From Callorhinus ursinus (lineage: Eukaryota; Chordata; Mammalia; Carnivora; Otariidae), in the NCBI RefSeq assembly GCF_003265705.1, contig NW_020313044.1:4847399-4911398 (forward strand): 64,000 nt of DNA, in the 5' to 3' direction. The notes below the pieces were generated by a model. The model saw only the letters and a list, made by a program, of their open reading frames with translations. It ran no database searches and was not told the DNA's origin. Of the stretch, positions 1-11,089 are shown piece by piece; within the stretch, counting starts at the first letter, position 1, and every line of letters begins with the position of its first letter. The position numbers and the translations under genes are program-made.

Positions 1-789
1 CCTACAGGGTGCTGGGTGGATGGGGGTGGGGTGCTAGAAGGTTGTGTTTGACGCCAGATATCATCAATGCCATATAACTTACTGTTCCCTTGTGCCTGCT
101 CTGTGCCCGTGGACTGGGCCAGGGGCTATCTATGTGCTTTCTCATTCGATCCTAAGAAGGTCGTAAGGAATGAAAAGTCAGTACCCAGAGAGGCTGTCCA
201 CCTAGGAATGGGGGGTAGCTGGGGTTTGCAGCCCTCTTGTGTGTGTGCAAGGGGAAGTGCCAGCTATCTGGCGTCCCAGAAATGGGACTGCCATGCTTGC
301 CTTTAGTCAGTGGAGAAGGCCAAGAGGGTCCTTGATGCTGGCGGATTTTGAGAGAGAAATGTGCTGGCCTTTGGCTCCCCTGTGCTGCAGCTGTCTGTAG
401 TTCGTCACCTCGGAGCACATTTGTCGAGGGATTTCCAGTGTTGCAGCAGTATCTCCACCTGTCCTTTTTGCTTTTATAGATTGCCAGTCACTGGGGCATC
501 CGGGTCCTGAGCACTTGGAAGGGAGAGCCAGCTGCTTAATTATTTCCATTCCGCAGTTGAGGAACCCAGGGCACCAACATGCCAAGTTGTTGGTCTGGGC
601 TGGCTGGCTTGATGCAAGAGCAAGACAGCAGGAGTCAGGGCCTTCAGCCTCTGCCACTACTCCATTCTGGGGAAGCAGGAACCGGAGGGTAGGTCATCTG
701 ATGTCTCTTGGCCTCAGTTTCCTAGGCTGTGCCAGACTGTGGCCTGTGTGGTCTCTGATGGCTCTTCCAGTCATCATCGTCCAAAGAAT
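1..789. other. Unique sequence, nothing recognised
   Basis: Frames here are short and overlap on both strands without a recognisable protein or splice pattern. A small MIR-like phrase (CTTGGCCTCAGTTTCC) occurs near 710. Confidence 0.6.
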
Positions 790-1110
790 AGCTTCTGTTT
801 ACTCATTCGGTTAATATTTATTAAACATCTACTCTATGCCAGGCACTTCCGCTATAGGTGCTGGAGAGACAGCAGAGGACAAAACAAAAGTTCTGTCTTC
901 TTGGGGTTTACCTCTCAGGTGGAGACCAAAAAAAATTAAACACATCGATATGTGAAATGTCAGGTGGTCCTTCGTGCTCTGGAAGATAAAATGAAGATCT
1001 TGGGCTGGGGGGGGTGCTGTGTGTGAGTACAGGAGGAGGGGTAGTGTTTTATTTAGGGTCATAAGGGAAGGCCCACTGATAAGGTGATATTTGAGAAGGG
1101 AGGGAGAGTG
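790..1110 (-). mobile_element. Antisense L2 3' end
   Basis: TTTATTAAACATCTACTCTA, TGCCAGGCACTTCCGCTAT and GATATTTGAGAAGG are the complement of the L2 3' end. Confidence 0.65.
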
Positions 1111-1204
1111 AGCCCTCCTGCCTTGTGAGGTTTGCTATAGGTAGTTGGAATGGCCGAGATAAGGACCAGGAGATGGGAGTGTGTGGTATAGCACTCACAC
1201 TGCG

Positions 1205-1325
1205 ATAAAGGCTGGGTGTTATTTACTCCTCTTAGTGCTGTGTTTTGAGGAAGCTGAGACTCAAGAGAGGTTTAGTGACTTGCCCAAGGTCACACAGCAG
1301 TAGGGGGTGGAGGTGAGATTCTAAT
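1205..1325 (-). repeat. MIR fragment
   Basis: AGGTTTAGTGACTTGCCCAA followed by GGTCACACAGCAG is the MIR core. Confidence 0.75.
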
Positions 1326-1329
1326 GCTA

Positions 1330-2340
1330 GTCTTAACCTTCATGCTGCTTCCCACTCAGGGACTCTTCTTTTGGAGCTGGTGTTTAATTTTGGACCTAGT
1401 TCTTGTGATTTCTTGGGGATTAAGTGTCAAAAGTGGCCATGACTCCTGGCCCCTTATGTTGCCTGGTGTTGGGGAAAGAGCTGAGGGCCTGAAGTTCCTT
1501 TTTGTGGTAGTACATTTGATGCTGGAAAACCCCATGTTGTGTTTATGGCAGAAGGGGGAAAAACACCTTCAGATTAGTGTAAACAAGAGAAATGGGAGAA
1601 TGGGGTAGCCTGAATCCCTCCACCCCCCTCCTTCGTTTTAATTTCCCCGTGATGGGCTCAACACAGCATGTTGTATTATACAGCGATAATTAAAACACTT
1701 GGATTAGTGAGCTGAGATTTATAGGGCAAACAGGAGCCAGAGGAGAAACGACAGTCATGTCTTTTATTTGCAGGCAGATATCCAAATTGCCACTTGCTTG
1801 CTTTTTCTTCCTGACACTATCACCTACTCTGCTTAATTAGATTCTTTTTTTCTGTATCATTTCCAACACCCGCTCAGCCTGCTGCTCAGCAGCGAGTTGA
1901 GGAAGCTGTGTACTGAACCCTTTGCCACAGCCCAGGGAAGATGAGTCAGGAATGAGGCAAATCGAAGCCAAGGAGCATACCTTGCCTTCAGTCTGTGGAG
2001 CCCACCTGTCTGTCAGCATCCTGGCGCAGGACTGGGAGGGCGGAACCCAGGGCCACTGAGAGGAAGCGCCACACTCCTTCCAGTCCTGCTCACTTTCCGT
2101 GAAGCACCCTCTTTCTTGTGGGGAACCGAAAGAGCCCATTCCCCACACAGCAAACCACCCCCAACGTATTCCGTTTCCAAACAAATAGAATAAAATCATG
2201 TTCCCAGATTTTTATAGAATATTTTATTCTCTTCAAAGCATCATCATAGACTCTGGTGGGGGTGAGGGGTAGGAGGGACTGAGATGAACAAATGGCTGTG
2301 ACCAAATTTACCATCCGGTAGGAAGAAGAGTTGAAAATAG
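1330..2340. other. Unique sequence, nothing firmly recognised
   Basis: No repeat is recognised apart from pyrimidine runs. Around 1,640-1,770 are AT motifs (GCGATAATTAAAACAC, GATTAGTGAGCTGAG) that might be conserved. Confidence 0.5.
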
Positions 2341-2349
2341 CTGATGAGA

Positions 2350-2480
2350 ATTTTTGGCCAAACTCATACGTTTGATAAGTATTTATTGAATAGCTAGTGT
2401 GTATCAGGCATTGTTCTAGGTGGTTATGGGCCACAGTAGTGGCAGAACGCCCCCCAAAATCCCTGTCTGAGTTTCCCAGC
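2350..2480 (-). mobile_element. Antisense L2 3' terminus fragment
   Basis: AAGTATTTATTGAATAGCTA followed by ATCAGGCATTGTTCTAGG is the L2 terminal motif. Confidence 0.55.
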
Positions 2481-2579
2481 TCTCGGGGTGGGGGATTGGC
2501 ACGGCAGTGAATTCATTACTGAAGAGCAGAAAAACTATGAAGAAAAACTGAGTGGGGAAGGAGAGTGCTGGGGCTGGTC

Positions 2580-2788
2580 TTTTTATTTTTATTTTTTTTA
2601 AAGATTTTATTTATTTATTTGAGGGAGAGAATGAGATAGAGAGAGAGCATGAGAGGGGAGAGGGTCAGAGGGAGAAGCAGACTCCCCACCGAGCAGGGAG
2701 CCTGATGTGGGGGGACTCGATCCCGGGACTCCAGGATCATGACCTGAGCTGAAGGCAGTCGCCTAACCAACTGAGCCACCCAGGCGCC
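2580..2788 (-). mobile_element. Can-SINE, full length
   Basis: The A-tail end (T-rich on this strand) comes first and the tRNA-like head GGCGCC last. The 12-bp target duplication CTGGGGCTGGTC is intact at 2,568-2,579 and 2,789-2,800. Confidence 0.95.
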
Positions 2789-2984
2789 CTGGGGCTGGTC
2801 ATTTTAGAGACGAAGAGGGAGAAGGCGGCGTGTCCTGGTGGAGACTGACAGATCTGACAGGGAATCTGGGCTTCCACACCTGCTGTGTAGACCTTTGTTT
2901 CTACCGCCAACTGGTCTGAAGCTTGCTTTTCTCATCCGTACAGTAGGGCGAGTCGTAGACACTCATAAAGGGATTCAGTGAGCA

Positions 2985-3060
2985 AAAATATACAAATATA
3001 AATAATAGATAATAAATGATAACATAATAAATAATAAAAAATATATAAAACGCATGCCTA
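2985..3060 (+). repeat. AT-rich (ATAA)n tract
   Basis: AATAATAGATAATAAATGAT and ATAATAAATAATAAAAAATA form a low-complexity stretch, probably grown from the 3' tail of a MIR. Confidence 0.8.
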
Positions 3061-3749
3061 ATTAGGGCTCTGTGAGTACTTGCTCTTTTCAGCATTGTGT
3101 GCTTATAATAAGGTGACGAGGAGCGGAAGGAACAGTGAAAGAAAAGGGTTATGATCCATGTCACCCTCCCACCTTCCAGTAATCACGGTTTGCCCATCCA
3201 CCAGGAATGCAAGAGTGCAGGTGAGCTCTTGCAGCAGAGTTAGGACTGCCGAGGGTTTAGGTCAGGGTTTGGTATGTGGGAGTTTGAGGATTGTGGATTT
3301 TTGCATTCTGTCTTAAAAATTATTTTCCACATGCTTGGTGTTCACCCTGATACTCCACAACAAGCTTGGCAGGGGGGCTGGGGCTGCCCACTTGACAAAC
3401 GGGAAAACAGGCACAGGATGTGAGCGCCTGGCCAAGGTCACCTCCAGTCTCCAGAGGAGATCTCCTGCCGGGCCTCGAGATGAGTCATCCTGGAGTGTTG
3501 TTCCCGGGGTGAAATCACAAAGGAAGGAAAGCTTGGATTTATTGCAGGCAGCCCGGGAAGTTTCCTGTTCTTGAGAAATCTCAGAAACAGTGACTCCTCC
3601 ACCTGAGGGGCTTTATTCTTCTGAGGTCAGCCTACTGATGAGCCCCCAAGCCTCCAGAAGACACGGTGTCTGATAGGGGGTGAAGGAGAGGGTAGAAGGC
3701 CTTTGACATAAGCAGAGGAGAGAAAAGGAGAAGAAAGAGTGTGGGGGTT

Positions 3750-3960
3750 GAGAGCTTGGGCCCTGGGGTCAGACAGATTTGATTTGGTAGTTCTGCCACT
3801 TAACCAGCTTGGGCAAGTCACATGACCCTCTAGGACCCTTAGTTTCCTCTACTGCAGTAGTCCATAACTCACGGGCTGTTGGGAAAGTGAACTAAGGTGG
3901 TGCGTGCCGAGTGTTTAGCCCAGTGTCTGGCTGTAGGAGACCCTTAGGAAGGTGAGTTGT
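3750..3960 (+). repeat. MIR
   Basis: TTCTGCCACTTAACCAGCTT, GGGCAAGTCACATGACCCTC and CTTAGTTTCCTCTACTGCAG are in MIR order. Confidence 0.72.
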
Positions 3961-3964
3961 CATT

Positions 3965-4700
3965 CCTGCAGCGGGAAAGGGAGCAGCTGGGTAAGGGAGA
4001 GGGGGAGACAGGGCCCCCAGGTTGTGCAGCCCTCTCAGTACTGCAGCATTTAGCTGAGGTCTTGATGAAGTTCTTTCCACCCAAGGCTTCTGGAGTCAGT
4101 CACCCAGCAGGTGCCATTTTGGCCTTCTAGGAGTTTATGCTGGGGCCAGCAGAGCAGGACCAGACAAGTAGCCGATGTCTTCCTGCCGTTGCTCACCCAT
4201 CCTGGCATCGTGGTTCATTGGGCACGGAGGGCCTGAGAGGGGCGCCCCCCTTGGTTCACTCTCTCCCCCTCCCTTTAATCTTTGCTTCTCTGGCTCAGAC
4301 CCATTATTTGTCCTATTGCTGTTGACTCCATGTAATGAAAATAATTGAGCCTGTCTCCACCGATGACTGTCTAGGAACAAATCGAGCCCGCCCCGGTCAT
4401 CCGCCTCTGACGGAACACACCCCACCTGCTGCACATGGTCCTGCTTGAGCTCGCAGGACCTCCGGCCTTAAACCCAGGCTGCAGTGCTAGATGCACTTTC
4501 CAGGGTCGCTGACACCCTACTGGGCAGCCTCATGGTTTGCTGAAGGGTGTCTAGGGGTTCTGGGACCAAGGTGCAAAAGCTCTGAGAATACCTCTAAGCA
4601 TTTATCCGAGGCCCTAATTATTGTGTTCTCCATCTGCGCATCTGCCCTTCATCCTCCAGCCTAGCTTCCTTGCCACCCCCTGCCCCACTGGATGTAGGTG
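3965..4700. other. Unique sequence, nothing recognised
   Basis: Moderate GC and no repeat or coding signal that I trust. Confidence 0.55.
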
Positions 4701-4724
4701 ATCTCTAGAAAACAGATAACAGAG

Positions 4725-4931
4725 GGCGCCTGGGTGGTTCAGACGTTAAGCGTCTGCCTTCGGCTCAGGTCATGATCCCAGGGTTTTGGGATCGAGTCCC
4801 GCATCGAGTCCCGCAGCGGGCTCCCTGCTCAGCGGGAAGCCTGCTTCTCCCTCTCCCACTCCCCCTGCTTGTGTTCCCTCTCGCTGTCTCTCTCTCTCTT
4901 GAAAAAATAAATAAAATCTTAAAAAAAAAAT
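4725..4931 (+). mobile_element. Can-SINE with internal tandem duplication
   Basis: An exact 18-bp target duplication, AGAAAACAGATAACAGAG, sits at 4,707-4,724 and 4,932-4,949. The body carries a small tandem repeat, with ATCGAGTCCCGC occurring twice near 4,790-4,815. The exact duplication suggests a fairly young insertion. Confidence 0.97.
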
Positions 4932-5284
4932 AGAAAACAGATAACAGAGGTGGCTGAAGAGTTGCCTGGGCTTGGGGTGGGGAAGCTCCCGAGGCTTCGG
5001 ATTTTTCTGATTTTTATGTAAATGGTTCCAAGAGCAGATGTCACAGGAGTAACACTGCCCAGCAAGAGTGGGAAGGGCAGGGTTGTTGATTAGAGGAATC
5101 TTATTTAACTGTATTATTCTAGTCCAAAGCCCCATTTATGTTTGTATGTTTTGTTAAGATAATATCACAGTCTTAAGTGGAAACACCACCACCGCTGGGT
5201 CTTATCGCTAGAAGGACCCTGCCCTTTGGCCTCCTATGCATTCTCTTCCTTACCCTTGCCCATATGCACATATGCACATACTGT

Positions 5285-5465
5285 GAACCGGCTCTCCCGG
5301 GGCCAGGATTGTGCTCAATACTTATGTGTTTTCCACCAAATTCTTGCAATAAGTCTAGAAGGAAGGAATTATTATCCCCGTTATTTTAAAGAAGAGACTG
5401 AGGCTCTGAGAGGTCCTGCGGCAGAACTGAGATTCAAACCCAGGCCCGATTCCATCCAAAGTCTG
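5285..5465 (-). repeat. MIR
   Basis: AAGAAGAGACTGAGGCTCTG and GAGATTCAAACCCAGGCCCG are the antisense MIR core and tRNA-side motifs. Confidence 0.75.
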
Positions 5466-6285
5466 CAAATTTAGGGACATATATAACTTTTGTGACCGTG
5501 TTTTCCACTCACCATTATATTACAGACATTTCCCCGAGTTCCTCTATAGCCTTCCTAATGATTGTTGAAAATAGGAACCGAAGATGCCCTGCACCAGCTC
5601 TGTGTAGCCATTTTCTCCTTTTGGGCACCCTTGGACAAGAGCGTTGGCTGAGGGCTGCTGAGCAGTGGTGGTAGGAAAGGGCACAGTGTGGAGGGTGGAG
5701 GATTGGGCTGGTGGAACCAGAAGCACACTGCAGCCAGCGGAGGGGAGCACGCAGACCTCCAGTCACTTTCACGTGAGACACTTGGGTTGGCGGTCCCTGC
5801 ATTCCTTGCTCTCGATTTCAGCTGTGTGAGTGGGTGTGGGGGCTGGGTCCGGGGGCAGCAGCTGTCTGTCTGCTCAGGTGAGGGTGGAGGGGAAGGAGCA
5901 ATCCTCTTGAGGTCGATGGAAGAGAAGTTTCTATCCCCATTTTACAGAAGAGGAATCTGCGTCTCAGGGGAGGTCAAAAGACTTGTCAGAGCACAGCTCT
6001 GAAGCAGCCAGAGGAAGAACAGGGTGTGGGTATTCTGACTCCTCTCACCTTCTCCTCCGTCAGCTTGACCTTTGTTTTCCCTCCTCTGGCCGTCTCCTCC
6101 GGACTACTTTTCTTCCTGATACAGGGGGTTGCTCCCCGAGCAAACGCACGTGTGTACATCCAGGCTGGATATAGCTGGTACAACAGGGCTAGCCCCATGG
6201 AGAAATCGGTTTCTAAAGAAGGGCAGAGTAACTGGCAGGGAAAACCAGGAAATTGTTTCTTAAGAACTTCCCAGGCACGTGGGTG

Positions 6286-6707
6286 CCTGGGGTGGTGCAG
6301 TTGGTTGGGCATCTGACTCTTGGTTTTCTGCTCAGGTCATGATCTCAGGGTCTTGAGATGGAGCCCCGCCTTGGTCTCTGCACTCAGCAGGGAGCCTGCT
6401 TGAGATTCTCCCTCTCCCTCTGCCCCTCCTGTTCATGCTCTGTCCTCTCTCTCTCTCTAAAATAAATAAATCTTTTTTTTTTAAAGATTTTATTTATTTA
6501 TTTGAGAGAGAGAGAGAGAATGAGAGAGAGCACGAGAGGGAAGAGGGTCAGAGGGAGAAGCAGACTCCCTGCTGAGCAGGGAGCCCGATGCGGGACTCGA
6601 TCCCGGGACTCCAGGATCATGACCTGAGCCGAAGGCAGTCGCTTAACCAACTGAGCCACCCAGGCTCCCTAAAATAAATAAATCTTTAAAAAATAAACAA
6701 ACAAACA
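6286..6707 (+). mobile_element. Can-SINE split by a second SINE in its tail
   Basis: The sense element occupies 6,286-6,473 and resumes as a tail at 6,670-6,707. The outer duplication is CTTCCCAGG(C/T)AC, near 6,268 and 6,710. An antisense SINE interrupts the A-rich tail. Confidence 0.9.
6474..6669 (-). mobile_element. Can-SINE nested in the tail of another SINE
   Basis: It is inserted into the AAATAAATAAATCTT tail of the sense SINE, and that tail motif is repeated on both sides (about 6,460-6,473 and 6,670-6,685). It is therefore the younger of the pair. Confidence 0.93.
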
Positions 6708-6994
6708 AAAACTTCCCAGGTACAAGGTGGGATTTTTTTTTTTTCTTTTTCTTTTTGTCTCCTTGGCCCAGGATGGAGATGTTGGCTCAAGTTCCTCCTG
6801 TAAATCTTTAGGATTTAATGCAGCCACTCAGCCTTTGTTCAGAGAAGTGCGGTGCTGCTAGAAACACCTTTTTTGAGTCCAAGCAATGATCACTACACAT
6901 TTTTCTTTCACAGTAGAAACGCCCTGAGTCCTTTAAAAGAGCGTTGGCAAACAGCATTGAGTTCTTAGAATGACAAGACAGTTTTAAGGGAAAA

Positions 6995-7320
6995 ACAAAA
7001 CCCACTCTTTTATGTCCGCGCTGCAGCTTATCAATATGAAATGAAGATGAAGATTCGTTTATGTCAATAGACTGTTTTTTTTTGGTGGGGGGGTTGTTAA
7101 AAATTCATATATCTTTGCTAATGGAACCATTTCCACATTCACAATGGGGGGGAGAAAAACAAGGCTCATAAAACCTTTCCTGGAATAATCAGAAAAGGAG
7201 TCCCTGAAAACACAAATTTGTGGTATTATCTTTGCATATTAGCAAAAGTCTTCTAGCTTTCGAATAGCATGTTGTGGATCTAGTCTGCTGTTACATTAGT
7301 TTAACATCCTCTTTTGTGTG
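6995..7320. other. Unique AT-rich stretch, possible conserved non-coding element
   Basis: No repeat motif is recognised. It holds TTATCAATATGAAATGAAGA, TTTGCATATTAGC and ACATTAGTTTAACATCC, the kind of homeodomain- or POU-like AT motifs common in conserved enhancers. This is inference only. Confidence 0.25.
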
Positions 7321-7326
7321 CGTGTT

Positions 7327-7556
7327 TTTTTTTTTTTTTTAAGATTTTATGTATTTGAGAGATAGAGCAGAGCTAGAGAGAGAGCAGATTGGGGAGGAAG
7401 CCAGAGGGAGCAGTAGGCTCCCCGCTGAGCAGGGAGCTCGCCGCCCCAGGGTGCTTGGGTTCAAACCCAGCGGTGTTCAAGCTCTATCCCAGGAGCCTGG
7501 GATCAGGACCTGAGCTGAAGGCAGACGCTCAACCCACTGAGCCACCCAGGCGTCCT
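7327..7556 (-). mobile_element. Diverged Can-SINE
   Basis: The T-run, AAGATTTTATGTATTTGAGAG and the final GAGCCACCCAGGCG mark both ends. The middle has an atypical insertion, CCGCCCCAGGGTGCTTGGG, around 7,440-7,460. Confidence 0.88.
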
Positions 7557-8024
7557 CTTTTGGTTTATGTTTTTCCTAGACCATGTTTATCTGCCCTCAC
7601 TCTGAGCCAAGCCTGTGCTAGCCCCCTTTGCACTCACTGGCCTTGAATCCCACCCCCACCTGCCTTGGAAATAGCCAGGGTTCCTGTGTGCCTCACTCTA
7701 TGAAAACACTATGAGGAACTAGAGTTTTCCAACGTAAGGGCCCTAGAGCCGTCGTTACGAATGATGACCAAATGCTAAAAGCCTCCTCATAGGAAGTTAG
7801 TGGCAGAGGCAGGATTTGAATCCAGCTCTGGATGACCCATAACACATACTATTTGGCACTACCCTGTTTGCCTTAGATTAGCACACTGTGCTGAGCCCCT
7901 TCTCTGGAGTAAGTTGCCTTGTTAGGATGGCACGTTGAAGGAAATGCTAAGGTGAGTCAGAATGTTCACTCTTTTCCAGGCACCTGCAATCTAGGGTGGA
8001 TTGGAGGGTCATCCTTCATTGTAT

Positions 8025-8130
8025 AGAAACATTTATTAATTTGTAATCTTCATTTTACAGATAAGGAAACCAAGTCTAAGAGGTCAAGTGACATACTCAA
8101 GGTCACATAGCTATGATATAACAAGACTTT
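8025..8130 (-). repeat. MIR fragment
   Basis: TTTTACAGATAAGGAAACCA and ACTCAAGGTCACATAGCTAT are core motifs. Confidence 0.7.
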
Positions 8131-8134
8131 TATT

Positions 8135-9020
8135 AGGTGGTTGTTGCCAGAAGTCCACCGTAGTCCAAGCCCCTTATGTAGACCATCACATTCCTACATG
8201 CAAGGCAGGCAAAGGTCAGAGCTGCACTTAAAGATCAGACAGAGGCCAAAGTGGCAGGTACTTGGAGGGTATATGCTCCGTGCTTCTGACCGGAGTAGAG
8301 ATTCCAAAAGAGTTTTATCCCTGCAAGATGCCTGTAGGCTCCTGGGTCCGTTGCCTTCTGTGCAACAGAACTCATGGGCTCACCCACCTCTCTCCCTGTG
8401 ACAAAGAGTACCTGTTTTGGCAAACAGACTCAGGAGACCTCCCGTCCCCAAAGGTTTTCCAGTAGGACAGGCCTGCTGAGTTGAGCTGTGCTGTATAGAA
8501 ATACTTGCTTTAGGCTGTGCAGGCTGAGGAGAGCCTGGAGGAGCAGAGGAAGGAGGGCCTGCTGGGAGATGCCCTTTGCTGTCAGAGAGCAGTGAGCTCC
8601 CCGGGCCTGGGTTTTCCAAGGCCCTACCACCTAGGGACTTCTTGAACTCTCAGCTTGCCTGCTCAGCTCAGAAATGGGCATGAGGATGACAGGGACTCCC
8701 CTTTGCAGTGATGGGAGGGTAGCTGAAGAACAGTCAAGTCCACTGTCAGACTCAGGGTAGATGCTTCACGCGTTTCCTTCCTTCCTTATCCATCCTGACT
8801 CCCTTCCTTTCTGAATGTCTAGCTGTTAATAAGCCCTGTAGGGCTTTTCTGCCACCTTCACATCTGCAGTGACAGCAGATGTCCCACACTAGGCTCCTTG
8901 ATGGCTGTCATGCTTTACATGGATTTCATTGGTGATGCGCACATTGAGAGTGAAAAAGATGCTAGGATACCCATGAATCATACCAGGAGTGGAGCCAGTG
9001 AGGCCATTCTCTTATCTGGC
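8135..9020. other. Unique sequence, nothing recognised
   Basis: Overlapping short frames on both strands, with no familiar domain or repeat. Confidence 0.55.
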
Positions 9021-9024
9021 CTTT

Positions 9025-9230
9025 AGAGTCACCAGCCTGGGTGTTCATCCTATCCTCTGCTTCATTGGCTGTGTGACCTAGGGTATGTTACTTAACCCCT
9101 CTGTGCCTCGGTTTCCATATTTGCAGAATGGAATGAGAATAGTACTTACCGCACAGAGATGCAGGGAGTATTAAACACAATAGTGCATTAGAGTCCCTGG
9201 CACTGGAATGTGCTAGGAACTGTTACCGAA
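9025..9230 (+). repeat. MIR
   Basis: GGCTGTGTGACCTAGGGTAT, TTACTTAACCCCTCTGTGCC and CTCGGTTTCCATATTTGCAG are in sense order. Confidence 0.78.
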
Positions 9231-9639
9231 ACAAACACCAAATCCGGCTGGAAGAGATTTTAAGCTTCAGCGCCCACCTTTTAATTTTTAAAAATTAATT
9301 TATTTAAGTAATTGGCAATAGCACTAACAAATAGCAATAGCTAATATTTATTGGGCGCTTGTCACATGCCCGGCACTGTGCTAAGGACTTTCATATGTTA
9401 AGTTGCTTACAAATGGGAAGGCATACCCAGTGTTGATCTCAGAGAGGTGGCCACCATCACCAGTGCTGTGTATCTTTACCTGTGTCCTCTGTGCACATAC
9501 AGGTATTTAAATCTCTTTTGACCCCTTCGTCTTTAAATATGAGGAATCTTGAGCTCAGGGAGAAAAACATAGATTGTCATAAAAATTCTTGTTTTGCGTA
9601 TGGGGCACCACTCCAGACGCCATGTGATTTGGAATCCTT

Positions 9640-9800
9640 GCTTTTACTCTGCAGAATGAGCTGTGTTATTTGGAATAAATGCTCTAAGCCTCAGCTTACC
9701 TCTGTGGGCTGATTGAAGATTAAGTTTAAATAATCCACAGAGTAGCATCTCTCAGAGTTCCTGGCACATCCTGATGCTCAGGAGATGGTGGCTGCCTGGG
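9640..9800 (+). repeat. MIR fragment
   Basis: TCTAAGCCTCAGCTTACCTC and AGTTCCTGGCACATCCTGAT fit the second half of a sense MIR. Confidence 0.6.
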
Positions 9801-9829
9801 AGGGTCAAGGTTTTTATGGGGGTCAAAGC

Positions 9830-10210
9830 TTGTACCATTGGAGAGCTGTCTTTAAGAGACAGCATAACAATTAGGAATCCAATATTAAGAATGTATGTAA
9901 CTATTTAGAGAAAAAAATATAGTCTTGTATGTCAGCTATGCTTACAATTTAAAAAAGTAAAAAAAAATAGAAAAAAGAGCTGCAACAATTTGCATGTTTT
10001 AAAAACTGACAGATACTTCAAACACTATAAAATCCAAAAGAATAACATTTTTCTTAATTAACTGCCTGACACACCTTCATCATACTTTTTATTCCTGTGT
10101 TTTCTAGCTTCATATTCTTTGATCATTTCTTCCTATGATAATGATTTTCCAAAATAATTTTCTGTGGAGAGAATAAAAGACAATTCAGCCTTTTCTCTAG
10201 CATGGTTGAT
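9830..10210. other. Unclassified AT-rich stretch
   Basis: Very A/T-rich (AATTTAAAAAAGTAAAAAAA and similar), with no recognised repeat or coding frame. It borders the RPL32 pseudogene insertion site. Confidence 0.5.
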
Positions 10211-10220
10211 CAAATGTGTC

Positions 10221-10705
10221 TTTTTTTGGGTAGTTTTATAGCTTTATTAACACAGATGTGACGTGCACATCAGCTGTCTATCTGTATTCTTCGCTGCGCA
10301 GCGTGGTGTGGGGATTGGCGACTCTGAGGGCCAGCTGGGCTGCTCTTCCCACCGTGGCTTTGTGGTCCTTGGAGGAGACATTGAGAACAATCTCTGCACA
10401 GTAGGGCTCATTGCACATCAGCAGCACTTCAAACTCCTTGACCTTGTGGACTAGGAACTTCGGGAAGCCACTGGGCAGCATGTGCTTTGCTTTCTTGTTG
10501 CTCCCGTAACTAGTGTTGGGCATCAAGATCTGGCTCTTGAATCTTCTGTGCACCCTGTTGTCACTGCTTCTGGATTTCCGCCACTTGTGCTTAATTTTGA
10601 CACATCGGTCTGACTGGTGCCAGATGAACTTCTTGGTCCTCTTTTTAACAATCTTGGGCTTCACCAGAGGTCTGAGGATGGCCAGGAAGCCCAGTAAGAG
10701 ATGGC
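10221..10705 (-). pseudogene. RPL32: RPL32 processed pseudogene, initiator codon lost
   Basis: This is a retroposed copy of the mRNA for 60S ribosomal protein L32. The coding-equivalent region is 10,278-10,685. From the codon matching residue 8 the frame reads [18 protein letters not shown], and later [16 protein letters not shown] and [12 protein letters not shown], all recognisable against L32. The frame stays open over the full 135-codon family length, but the initiator ATG has become CTG. Many substitutions fall at normally invariant places: for example the SRS..DNRV stretch is altered, and the C-terminus ends SEEYR. There are no introns, and a short 3' UTR is followed by a T run at 10,221-10,227, the reverse complement of a poly-A tail. 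Weak flanking similarity (AAATGTGTC near 10,214 and AAATTTGTC near 10,712) may be a decayed target-site duplication. It is an old, almost certainly non-functional copy. Confidence 0.9.
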
Positions 10706-10877
10706 TGCCAAAATTTGTCCTTCATTATTAACAGTTTAGACACAGAAAGTGAGCAAATTCACATAGACACACGCACTGTTTGTAGTATTACTACACGTTC
10801 ATGTCCCATAAACTGAGGAATTGGTAATTGAATTGGTAAATTCTGTGTTGCGTGAGTCCATCAGAAATGAAAAAGCT

Positions 10878-11086
10878 GGGGCGCCTGGGTGGTGCAGTTG
10901 GTTGAGCGTCTGACTCTTGGCTTCAGCGTGGGTTGTGATCTCACGGTCGTGAGATCGAGCCCCACATCAGGGTCCATGCTCAGTGAGGAGTCTGCTTGAG
11001 ATTCTCTCTCCTTCTCCCTCTGCAACCTGCTCATGCTCTCTCTCTCTCTCTCAAAAATAAATGAATAAATCTTAAAAAAAAAATAG
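10878..11086 (+). mobile_element. Can-SINE, full length
   Basis: It has the head GGGGCGCCTGGGTGGTGCAG and the tail AAATGAATAAATCTT. It lies about 170 bp from the RPL32 pseudogene. I could not find a clear target duplication. Confidence 0.93.
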
Positions 11087-11089
11087 GAT

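Noticed and set aside
2580..2788. tRNA genes at SINE heads
   Set aside because: The heads are tRNA-derived but lack a complete, foldable tRNA and sit in ordinary Can-SINEs throughout the window.
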